A program made the position numbers and the translations under genes. DNA of 11,629 bases, from contig NW_001915257.1 of the NCBI RefSeq assembly GCF_000208925.1, positions 1-11,629 on the forward strand, written 5' to 3'. This DNA is from Entamoeba histolytica HM-1:IMSS. Taxonomy: Eukaryota; Evosea; Mastigamoebida; Endamoebidae. Below are positions 1 to 7,783 of the stretch, piece by piece (within the stretch, counting starts at the first letter, position 1; each line of letters starts with the position of its first letter). The notes beneath the pieces were generated by a model. That model saw nothing but the letters and a program-made list of their open reading frames with translations, was not told the DNA's origin and made no database searches.

Positions 1-1190
1 TTTCTTTTTATATTCTCTACTTTCTACTTTTATTCTTTCTTCATCTTCATCTACTTTTTACTTTCTATTATTCTTTTATATCATTCATTCTCTTCTTTTT
101 CAATTATTTGCTTTTTTTCGTTGCCATGATAAGATACATATAATCTTCAGTTAATTAAAATAATGGAAATAAAGTGTTATGAGTAATTTATGATTTTATT
201 ATTCTATAATTATTTCTTCTTTCTATTCTTTTTATTTCTTCTTATCATTTTACTTTATTATTATTTGCATATCTTAATATCATCTTTTATATCTATTAGA
301 TTTCTTACTTATGTTTATTCATTTATTATTCTTCTTTTTTTCTATATGTTATTTATTATTTCTTTATTATTTAATTTCATCATTGTATATATTCTCTATT
401 CATCTCTATCATTTATATTGTGATCTGGTTGTATATTTATTATTAACCATTTATCTTTTATATTTCAATTTCTTCTACTTCTTCATAGAACTATTCTGGA
501 TTTATTTCACTTTTGGTTGATTTTATTCCTTCTTTTATTTTTTATTCTTTCGTATCTATATATTTTTCACTTTTGTATCTTTTAATTTCTCATTCATCTT
601 CTATTTTATTGATTTATTCTCTTTTTATTTGTTTATTAATTATCAACAAAAGAACATGAATATTAATAAAAGTGACTGAAATATGAATGAAATAAATTGA
701 TACAATCTTGTTGAAGAAATGAACTAGAAAATGAAATAATGAAGAGTGAATTATTTCAATGATAAATTAACAAATTAAATCTAAATAATATTATCCCATT
801 AAATGAAGATTTTTGTAAACTATTCATTCAAATTAGTTATATTTCTTCTGTTTCTTCTCATTTGTTGTATTCTCAAGAACAATCAATAATGTTAATGCCT
901 TTCAAAACCAGGATTATTTAATTAAACAGAAATTCATAATTTTATTAAACACAGTTTTAATAATACTGTCAATGAGATATAAAAGAAAAGAATAAAGAAA
1001 TAAGATATAAAGAAATAATGAAGACATCAATATATGTTAATGATATAAATGATAGTATTAAAATAGAAATATGAAATAGAAGAATTAATAGAAATGATGA
1101 AAGATTTCATTTTAATCCAAAACATTTAAATGAATATTCAAGATAATTAAAAGAACAATGAAAGAGAATTAAAATAAGATAGAGAAATAA

Positions 1191-1221
1191 ATAGAAATAG
1201 AATAGAAATAGAATAGAAATA
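1191..1221. repeat. 11-bp tandem repeat (ATAGAAATAGA)n
   Basis: The unit ATAGAAATAGA occurs about 2.8 times in a row without mismatch, inside the purine-rich low-complexity block. It resembles the short tandem repeats that separate tRNA genes in Entamoeba arrays, but it is far shorter and the resemblance may only reflect base composition. Confidence 0.7.
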
Positions 1222-1360
1222 AAAAAGAATTGGATTAAAATTCAAGAAAGAAAAGAATTAATGTAATGATAAATAATGAAATAGGAATTACATAATTTTA
1301 TAAGAAGATATAATGATGAAATAAATAAGAAATAGAAGAATAAAATGAAATATAAAATAT

Positions 1361-1389
1361 AACAACCAACAACCAACAAGAACCAACAA
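1361..1389. repeat. Short AACCAAC-type tandem repeat
   Basis: AACAACC/CCAACAA units recur about four times, one copy being interrupted by a G. The tract stands out because it is C-bearing and G-poor within a purine-rich block. No function can be read from it. Confidence 0.6.
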
Positions 1390-1549
1390 TTTAATAAATA
1401 ATGAGTTAAAATGTAGAAATTATGAAGATAAACCTATTAACATTTGATTTAATTAATCTAATATTTAGAAGTTAGTTCTATCATTAAACTATTTTGTTTA
1501 AATTTGTTATTTATGTTTATTGTAATTAATATCTTTTTTTCATTAATTT

Positions 1550-1556
1550 AAAAAAA
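1550..1556 (-). terminator. RNA polymerase III T-run terminator of the tRNA
   Basis: On the minus strand a run of seven T begins four nucleotides after the tRNA 3' end. This is the usual position and length of a pol III stop signal, and it supports the tRNA being, or recently having been, transcribed. Confidence 0.6.
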
Positions 1557-1560
1557 TGTT

Positions 1561-1662
1561 GGCGACTGGCAGGTTTCGATCCTACGACTCTTATTAATTT
1601 AACTTAGTATTTCATATTTATTAAATTACAAATAAGTGTTTTACACGTAAAACTACAGCCAC
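1561..1662 (-). tRNA. tRNA-Tyr(GUA)-like gene with a 30-nt anticodon-loop intron; aberrant or decaying
   Basis: On the minus strand a full cloverleaf can be folded by eye. The acceptor GTGGCTG pairs with CAGTCGC (two G-U pairs), the D stem is GTTT/AAAC, the anticodon stem is CTTAT/ATAAG, the variable loop has 4 nt, and the T stem GTAGG pairs with CCTGC (one G-U). The anticodon is GTA (Tyr) with T33 and A37. A 30-nt intron (about 1590-1619) sits at the canonical eukaryotic 37/38 position and contains TAC, which could pair with the anticodon. Tyr is the tRNA most regularly interrupted in eukaryotes. Mature length would be 72 nt before CCA addition. Oddities are the D loop without the usual GG, a T loop reading ATCGAAA (A54, as in initiator tRNAs), a G1-C72 pair where eukaryotic tRNA-Tyr normally has C1-G72, and C at position 73 instead of A. 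Paired stems and a T7 terminator argue for function; the unusual identity positions argue for a pseudogene. Confidence 0.62.
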
Positions 1663-1730
1663 TTCTTGTTTATTTGATTTTATTTTCCTTCTCTTTTATT
1701 TTTGGATTTTTTATTGTTATATATCCCTTT

Positions 1731-1762
1731 TCTTTTTCTTTATTTCTTTTTCTTTATTTCTT
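1731..1762. repeat. 14-bp pyrimidine tandem repeat
   Basis: The unit TCTTTTTCTTTATT occurs 2.3 times without mismatch, about 70 bp upstream of the tRNA 5' end. It may be a remnant of a tRNA-array short tandem repeat, or simply a slippage product of a low-complexity tract. Confidence 0.6.
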
Positions 1763-2987
1763 AATTTAAAATATTTCACTATTATATTTTCAAATCTTCT
1801 TTTTATCATTCTTTATTTGTATTGTCTTTCTATTTCTTTTATTTCTTTATTTACTTTCTTATTCTTCTTTTTATATTATGTTTAATGATTTGAACTTATC
1901 ATATTTATGATTTAATCTCATCATCATCATATTTTCTTTTTTATTCTTTAGTAATCTTTAAAATTATTCATTAATTATTCTTAAATTATTTCAACTTCAT
2001 TAATTTATTAGTGTGAATTATGTTCATTGATTGTTAAATTATTACTATGATGTTTATAGTATATTATTATTTCATTTTATCCATTTTTAATATATTTTAT
2101 TTTTTTTGATACTATTTATTCAATCGTTATCACTAAATATTATGAGTTGTTTACTGTTTTTATAATTCTCTTCAATTCAAAAAGATTTGTTGTAAATAAA
2201 ATTATAATCATTAACTTAATTGGTTATATATTTTATATCTAACAAATAAAAAATATTTTATGATTTATACTGTAATAGAATAACTTATATATTAACAACA
2301 TCATTAAATGATAAAATAAAAGATTGATGAATGAAAACGATGAGCATAAAGAAGATAAAAGAATAAATATAATTAATATATTACATAATGATGATATTAT
2401 ATTTAAATAATGTTTGATTCCCATTTATTCAAATTAATAATGTCTTAATTATACTTTTATCATTTTATTTTCTATAAGAAATGAAATGTGAACAATAAAG
2501 AAATGAATTAAGAGAATAAAGAAGAAATAATAATATTTTATTATAATAACACATTTCAATTGATAGAAACAACATAAAATAACAAAGAATAATAAATCAC
2601 AAATATAGAATAATAACATCCATAATAAAACAACAGAAATAAACTAATATTATAAAGAAATAATAATATAATTATAAATTAAAATGAACAATCAATAAAT
2701 GATGAATATATTCTTAAAATAATAATGATTTGAATTATGAATTGAAATTATTATTCATTTCATTTATTGTTGTTATTATTATTTATAGTTTATTTTATTA
2801 AATTTCATATTTATTCAATTTTGTTGAATGACTTACAAAAATGAAATGAGTTTTAATTTAATATTTCATTTCATTCTATTTATTAATGAATTGCAAAACA
2901 CAATAATATGATGAAATGAAGAATAAAATGATTGAGTCATTGAGAAATAAAATGAAAGTAAAAGATAATCATAGGAAATGAAGAAAC

Positions 2988-3023
2988 ATATTTAAAGAGA
3001 AGAATTGAAATATATTTCATTCA
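2988..3023 (+). promoter_or_regulatory. Entamoeba-type core promoter: TATA-like element plus initiator
   Basis: ATATTTAAAG at 2988-2997 is close to the GTATTTAAA TATA-like consensus reported for E. histolytica. It lies about 30 nt before TTTCATTCA (3015-3023), which matches the ATTCA end of the initiator consensus and runs directly into the ATG at 3024. This spacing implies a very short 5' leader and fixes the start of the downstream gene. Confidence 0.6.
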
Positions 3024-4184
3024 ATGCTTATATTTCTATTGATTATTGTAATTACAAGTGGAACAGAAAGTATTAATAATAAAGAAGAAAGAAATAGAGA
3101 AGTAACACATATACAAATAGAACCAAAACAACACAAAAGAATGTATAATGGATATAATATACAATTAAAAGGTGAAGTGTCACAAGAACCAACTATGACA
3201 TTAACCCATGAATCAACAGAAGCACAAAACATACAAACAAAACAAGATGTATCACCAAAAAACTCCAATGATTCTGGAGAACAAAAAGAAACAAAAATAG
3301 TGACACCAAACACTGAAACACAAACAACAAGCACAACAAATGTACCAACACAAGGAACAGACACACATAATAATCCAGAATCTACTGTAACACATCCAGA
3401 ATCAAAAGTTAACCAAAACCCAACCAGTGAATCAGGAACAATCAGTCCAAGTAATGGACAAAGTGAGGCAACTCCAGCAAATACGGAAGGTTCAACAAAT
3501 TCAGCCAGTTCAACGTCGTCAAATAAACAAACAGACTCATCAAATGGAAACAATGCAGATAAAAATAAACAGGGAGATAGTCCTGAAGGATCAGGGAAAA
3601 GTCCAAAACCAACAAATGGACAAGAAGAGAGTATAAACCAAAATGAACAAACAACAACTGGGTCAGGAAAAGATAGTGGAAAAGGGGAATCTACAACAGC
3701 TACCACACAAGATGGACAAGGAACAACAGATAGACCAACAGGTGAAGGAAATAATGTAACCCCAACAAATGGAAAAAACGATGTACCAACAGATGGAACA
3801 TCTACTAAAGAAGATGGAAAAGGTAGTAAAACTGAAGAAAGTGAAAAAGTCACAGATGGAACAGGAAAAGAATCTGGACAAAAACCAAAGGATGGGGAAG
3901 ATGGTAAACAAACAAAGGGACAAAATGAAAATACAACAGATAGCAAAACTGATTCAAAAGAAAATACAAAAACTAACAGTGAACAAAATGGAAAGAATAG
4001 TTCAAATGAAAAACAACAAACAACTTCAGAAGAAAAGCATAATACCACAAATACTAATTCTGAAAATAAAACAGATGATAAATCAAATAATATCAATGAT
4101 GAACAAAATGAACATCATAATATGGATAATGTCTCAACTATTTTCATTCTTCTCTCTACAATCACTCTAACTTTGTTATTTTAA
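3024..4184 (+). CDS. Secreted, Ser/Thr/Asn-rich mucin-like protein with probable GPI anchor
   Basis: 386 residues. Residues 1-13 form a short hydrophobic signal peptide ending in Thr-Ser-Gly. Residues 14-365 are hydrophilic, dominated by Thr, Ser, Asn, Gly, Lys, Glu and Gln, with almost no aromatics after residue 44 and no Cys or Trp. Residues 371-386 are a hydrophobic tail with no basic residues after it, as in a GPI-attachment signal; the preceding Met-Asp-Asn (367-369) is a plausible cleavage region. Degenerate motifs Pro-Thr/Ser-Asn/Asp-Gly recur near 142, 196, 247 and 255. Several Asn-X-Ser/Thr sequons are visible (N244, N303, N325, N340, N348). I infer an extended, heavily glycosylated surface protein, comparable in style to Entamoeba Ser-rich and proteophosphoglycan backbones, but I do not recognise a named family. 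ATG 3024 is chosen because TATA and initiator elements sit directly upstream. TAATT, the Entamoeba polyadenylation-type motif, overlaps and follows the stop. Low complexity could hide a frameshift, though the frame is open throughout. Confidence 0.75.
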   Translation: MLIFLLIIVITSGTESINNKEERNREVTHIQIEPKQHKRMYNGYNIQLKGEVSQEPTMTLTHESTEAQNIQTKQDVSPKNSNDSGEQKETKIVTPNTETQTTSTTNVPTQGTDTHNNPESTVTHPESKVNQNPTSESGTISPSNGQSEATPANTEGSTNSASSTSSNKQTDSSNGNNADKNKQGDSPEGSGKSPKPTNGQEESINQNEQTTTGSGKDSGKGESTTATTQDGQGTTDRPTGEGNNVTPTNGKNDVPTDGTSTKEDGKGSKTEESEKVTDGTGKESGQKPKDGEDGKQTKGQNENTTDSKTDSKENTKTNSEQNGKNSSNEKQQTTSEEKHNTTNTNSENKTDDKSNNINDEQNEHHNMDNVSTIFILLSTITLTLLF

Positions 4185-4934
4185 TTGACTTTAATTATCA
4201 ATAACATCATTTTATTATTATGGTAATAAATGAAATATGAATTACATCATTTTGTAAATATGATTCAAGTTCAAATAAAATATATCAATTATTAAAATTC
4301 ATTCATTATGACTTGTGTATTAAATAAAAATAAATTGAATAATGATATAAATAGTCAATAAATAAAAAATTAAATAAATAAAGAAGATGGTTATGGTAAT
4401 AGTAAGAATGAAAATTAATTTATATTATGATTGAAAAATAAATGATTTGTGCACAATTTCAAAATATTAAGTACAAATTAAATAAAAACAAAACGTTCAT
4501 TAAATACAATGAAATTTAATTTATTATTATCGTTATTAAAGAAATATTATCCATGAATATTATAATGAAAAGAAATAGAAATAAAATAAAAACTTTAATT
4601 TGATTATGAAATAATGAATGAAATTTAACAATACATCTCAAATTCATTATTCTTAAAAATACATTTATAATTGAATGATCTTCGTTATTCAAACAAAAGA
4701 TTCAGCAAAATAAAATAAATTAATAATAAAAATATGAATAATAAAGATGAGTTGATAGAAATACAATTAAAATAATAAATAAATCAATATTTACATTAAA
4801 ATAGTAGAAGATTAAGAAGAAGAATTAGAAAGACTAAGAAAATGAACATAAAGAAAAAAATAATCAAAACTGAAAGAATATTAAAGAAGACATAATAAAA
4901 CACAATTGAAAAAGATGTTAAATATAAACAGATA

Positions 4935-4963
4935 GAAATGAGTTATGAATTACTCGATATTTC
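4935..4963. repeat. Small bulged hairpin with extra copy of one arm
   Basis: GAAATGAGT at 4935-4943 can pair with ACTC (4952-4955) and ATTTC (4959-4963), leaving a three-base bulge. The same nine bases recur at 4981-4989, so the right arm could pair with either copy. It lies at the point where strand composition turns from purine- to pyrimidine-rich. Confidence 0.45.
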
Positions 4964-5357
4964 GTATTTCATCATATTGAGAAATGAGTATTTTATTTTT
5001 TCATAGTTTTTATTTTTATAGAAATTAAGTTTTTTCAAACATTATTAACTTATTATTTATTCGTCTTTTATCTTGTTATTTCTTGTTATTAGTTGTTATT
5101 TTCTTCATTCTTTATTTTCTTATTTATGTTGAATATATCATTGCTTTATTCTTTCTGTTGTTTTGTTTTTATCTTCTTACATTCTTTGTTTCTTTATTAT
5201 GTTTGTTGTATTATCAAATATTTGTGTCATAACAACTCATTCATAATTCTTTCTTTATAATTTACTCACACTTTATTCTCTTAAATGATATTCCATTTTC
5301 ATTAATAAACATTGTCATTCATGTACTATTAAGTAAGATATTTTCTAAACTAAGGTA

Positions 5358-5419
5358 ACAACACAACCAGAAAATAAATAATAAAACAATATTTTGATAT
5401 ATTTTAATGTTTGTGTTGT
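5358..5419. repeat. 9-bp inverted repeat with 44-nt spacer
   Basis: ACAACACAA at 5358-5366 is the exact reverse complement of TTGTGTTGT at 5411-5419. It lies in a patch less A+T-rich than its surroundings, downstream of the TBC-TLDc stop on the minus strand. It might be a 3' UTR structure or part of a small RNA, but no snoRNA boxes or other class signature are convincing. Confidence 0.4.
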
Positions 5420-5510
5420 GTTTCTGACATTCCACCTTTTGAGCCTCAATACGAATTTATTATAAAAAAGAATAAATAAAATAACAAATGAGAAATGATA
5501 ATTATTTCAA

Positions 5511-7439
5511 TCAACCCATTGTAAATATTTCAAGACAAACAATAGGAAGATTAACCTTATCGAATAAACGAGGGTTACCAAAAGTTTCAGAAGAATAAGA
5601 AGAGACAGTAAAATTTTTTTTAACTAAAAGAGCAGGACCTTCTCCCCCACCACCGAAGAAAAGATTTTCATTTTTTGTAGAACAAAAAAGGGAATTTTTT
5701 TCAGTCCAGTGATAAGTGTGAAGAATTTTATTTAGGTCAATTTTAAATAAGAAATCCTCTCCATTACCAAAATAAGGAGCAGAACCTAATAATAATGAAT
5801 GAGATAAAAACATTCCTACTATCCCTTGTTCTGTTTTTAATACAAATAATAAGGGTTGATATTTTCTTACTTTATTATACATATGATTAAACGATACACC
5901 ATCAATAGATGAATTAAATACAATATTTGGTTCTAATACTCTTCTATGCACTGGGATATGTTGCCAAATAAGTTCTAATGTTGAATATTCTATAACAGAT
6001 GTATTAATATTCATTTTTAATGGTGTAAATGAATGTCGATCTTGTGATGGTTGGTTTAATGGAATTGTTGTTAAATCAATTTTTAATGCGTTTTTCATTA
6101 AAATAGATGGGTCTGGATATGCCAATAAAACATAATTTAATACTGAAACAAACTCATCAGTTGTTTCAGCACAATTTAAAATATCTTCTGCAACTTTTGC
6201 AGCAGCAAGAATATATCGAGTTATTGTTTTTATTCCAGACACTAAAAATTGATCAAGAATACAAAATAATGCTCCATAAGAAACATATCCTACCATAAAA
6301 TTAGTATAGTATTTAAGAAATGTATTTACTGATAATGCATTTATTATTTGTGATTTATTTGGGAAATATGATTTTAACGTATCAATTAAACTATCTTGAA
6401 TTAATACGTAATCAACTGGATGTAATGGTAATAAATTATTAGACTGTGATGAATGAGTTAGTAATGCTTGACCAAAACATAATGTTTCATCTAATGTACA
6501 ACATGAAGCAACAATTCCAACTAAAAAAAATGAATAAAAATTATACTACTACCAAATAAATAAAAAAAATAAAAGTCAAACGAATATTTGGTAATATAGG
6601 ACAGAAAGTAATATTTGGATTATGAATAGAAAGAATACTAAGAATAAAACCAATGGAAGAAAGTGCTCTTTCTTCTAATAGTGGATGTTCTTTAATATGA
6701 AATATACCATTATACTAAATAATTAATCAAATTAAAATTATGTCTTTATATATTGTAATCACAAAAATTAACAAACAGTAAAAGGAAATGATAAAATAGT
6801 ATTTGGTGGACAACAACCTCCAAAAGAATGTAAAACACTAGAAAGATAATAATCGGGATGTTCTCTTATAAAAGACTCTATTCCTGTATATTTGACAAAA
6901 AACATTCGTTGATAATTTAATCCAATTCCTTTCTTTACATAAGTTTTCCATGAACGTGAAAATGGAGGATGAATGTCATTAATTCCAAGTGGATTTTTAT
7001 GTAGTGCTGTACGTTGTAATGAGATATTCCCTATTCTAATAATATCAGATTTTCTAGGATCTGGTAAGAATGTTGAAAAGGAATATGGTGGTGGTCTTGG
7101 GACTAAAGGTAATGAAAGATATAATAAATACTTTTGATAAAATGATTCTGGAACAGTAGATACCATGTTAATACGTAAAAAACACCACCTTCTACAAGAC
7201 TCACCAATATTAGCAATTGCATCACTTAATGTGTTATTAGAAGTGTCAAGAGAACACCATCTAGGATAGCCATTAAATAATGATATAATAGAAGTATTTG
7301 ACTGTTTGACATACCCAATTACAGAAGATATATGATCTTTATCATTTTTTATATCTTTCAAAGAGACTTGAGACGTTGACTCACTTCCTTCAATGGAAAA
7401 TTTTTCAACAAGAGAAGTGTCATTAGATTCTGTGTTCAT
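5511..7439 (-). CDS. TBC-TLDc domain protein (TBC1D24/Skywalker-like), three exons
   Basis: Exons on the minus strand are 7439-6777, 6714-6582 and 6520-5511; joined they give 1806 nt, or 601 residues plus stop. Residues 222-360 resemble the C-terminal half of a TBC Rab-GAP domain of the TBC1D24 type: a Cys-Pro-x-Leu-Pro segment (259-263) and the Leu-Asp-Gln-Phe-Leu-Val-x-Gly-x-Lys helix near 354-363. Residues about 432-601 are a clear TLDc domain, with Asp-Gly-Val-Ser-Phe (472), Phe-Gly-Asn-Gly-Glu-x-Phe-Leu-Phe (516), a Gly4-Glu-Gly run (556) and Glu-Thr-Phe-Gly-Asn-Pro (577). Family members act on small GTPases or phosphoinositides in vesicle traffic, and TLDc proteins can also bind V-ATPase. 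The Gln finger (YxQ) of active TBC GAPs is replaced by Phe-Cys-Pro, so GAP activity is doubtful. Residues 1-40 are polar and probably disordered. I chose ATG 7439 because an in-frame TAA lies upstream and the frame between them has only a GTG. A 12-codon uORF precedes it, so a different first exon is possible. Confidence 0.85.
6521..6581 (-). other. Intron 2 of the TBC-TLDc gene (61 nt)
   Basis: The donor is GTTTGA at 6581, a one-base departure from the Entamoeba GTTTGT consensus; the acceptor is eight T followed by AG at 6522-6521. It interrupts a codon after its first base. The reading frame stops within the intron if left in, but is open and TBC-like across the join. Confidence 0.85.
6715..6776 (-). 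other. Intron 1 of the TBC-TLDc gene (62 nt)
   Basis: The donor is GTTTGT at 6776, exactly the Entamoeba consensus, and the acceptor is ATTTAG ending at 6715. It lies between codons (phase 0). Unspliced, the frame ends three codons into the sequence at the TAA at 6770-6768, which makes the first exon look like a complete 3' end. Confidence 0.88.
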
Positions 7440-7783
7440 AGACTTTAATTTCTTTTTTCTGTTTTGGGAGATTTTTATTTTCTGCAATAAACTCACTTTT
7501 TATAGAGAATAGCCAGAATCAGAGGTTTCATAAAATACTTATTTTTCTTTCATATAGTTCATTTATAACAAATATACCATCTATAAGATATATTTAAATC
7601 AAAAGAAAAATTAAGTGATATATAACAAAATAAAATCATTTTTAAGAAATATTTTTTTAAAAAAAGAAGTAGCTATTTTTAGTTATAGTAAAAATGATTG
7701 ATTAACTAATTGATAACTAAAAGAAAACTTTAATTAGTTTAACATAACAAAAAATAATTGAAATAATAAAACTTTGTTGCAGA
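7440..7783. promoter_or_regulatory. Divergent promoter region between TBC-TLDc and the 388-residue gene
   Basis: This 344-bp A+T-rich region must hold both start regions. On the minus strand there is an exact AATGAACT (GAAC) element at 7563-7556, a uORF at 7531-7493, and a TATAAAAAG string at 7508-7500. For the plus-strand gene no clear TATA or GAAC element is visible; an 8-bp inverted repeat AACTAATT/AATTAGTT (7704-7711 and 7732-7739) lies 45-80 bp before its ATG. Confidence 0.5.
7556..7563 (-). promoter_or_regulatory. GAAC core-promoter element (AATGAACT)
   Basis: An exact match, on the minus strand, to the AATGAACT GAAC element described for E. histolytica core promoters, which directs transcription start a short distance downstream. 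It lies 117 nt before the chosen TBC-TLDc ATG but only 25 nt before the uORF ATG at 7531. Confidence 0.45.

Larger units (their letters stand above)
1..1560. other. Low-complexity A+T-rich intergenic region, no supported protein gene
   Basis: Roughly 1-640 is pyrimidine-rich on the plus strand (T with scattered C). From about 640 to 1440 it switches to purine-rich (A with scattered G). Open frames here are short and consist of Phe/Leu/Ile/Tyr strings with no domain-like pattern; the longest starts near 190. Stops are frequent in all frames of the purine-rich half. Two small tandem repeats lie inside (1191-1221 and 1361-1389). A weak hint of decayed coding sequence near 1018-1146 is discussed among the findings. 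Otherwise I see nothing gene-like. Confidence 0.6.
1663..3023. other. A+T-rich intergenic region between tRNA and mucin-like gene
   Basis: 1663 to about 2150 is pyrimidine-rich on the plus strand, about 2240-2720 is purine-rich, and composition alternates again before 3024. The one minus-strand open frame of note (2239-2424) is a Leu/Ile/Phe/Ser string with no flanking promoter signal or recognisable family, so I treat it as noise. A 14-bp tandem repeat lies at 1731-1762. The only gene signal is the promoter of the downstream gene at 2988-3023. Confidence 0.6.
4185..5510. other. A+T-rich intergenic region, no gene seen
   Basis: About 4200-4960 is A-rich with many in-frame stops; 4980-5300 is T-rich on the plus strand. 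The composition switch near 4980 coincides with a small hairpin (4935-4963). A somewhat less A+T-biased patch at 5340-5460 contains a 9-bp inverted repeat. TAATT motifs just left of 5511, read on the minus strand, could serve as polyadenylation signals for the TBC-TLDc gene. I find no tRNA B box or other RNA gene signature. Confidence 0.6.

Noticed and set aside
190..520. Two overlapping plus-strand open frames of 69-77 codons
   Set aside because: They consist of Phe/Leu/Ile/Tyr strings in T-rich low-complexity DNA, overlap in different frames and have no promoter elements or recognisable protein pattern.
1190..1765. Short repeats flanking the tRNA as a true tRNA-array unit
   Set aside because: Only one tRNA is present, the repeats differ from each other and are just 2-4 copies long; nothing shows a repeating array unit inside the window.
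2239..2424. Minus-strand 61-codon hydrophobic open frame
   Set aside because: Composition is what A-rich DNA gives when read on its complement; no start context, conservation clue or domain supports it.
3017..4096. Minus-strand 359-codon frame as a real gene
   Set aside because: It mirrors the codons of the mucin-like gene, with Phe/Ser/Val/Pro/Cys composition and no coherent domain. The sense frame has the TATA, initiator, signal peptide and GPI tail.
5340..5460. C/D-box snoRNA suggested by a CTGA near 5424
   Set aside because: No convincing C box (RTGATGA) lies at the expected distance on either strand and no terminal stem is visible.
6768..7496. The 242-codon frame starting at 7496 as a complete protein
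   Set aside because: It starts with GTG, ends only because intron 1 is read through, and its downstream continuation after splicing is a coherent TBC-TLDc protein.
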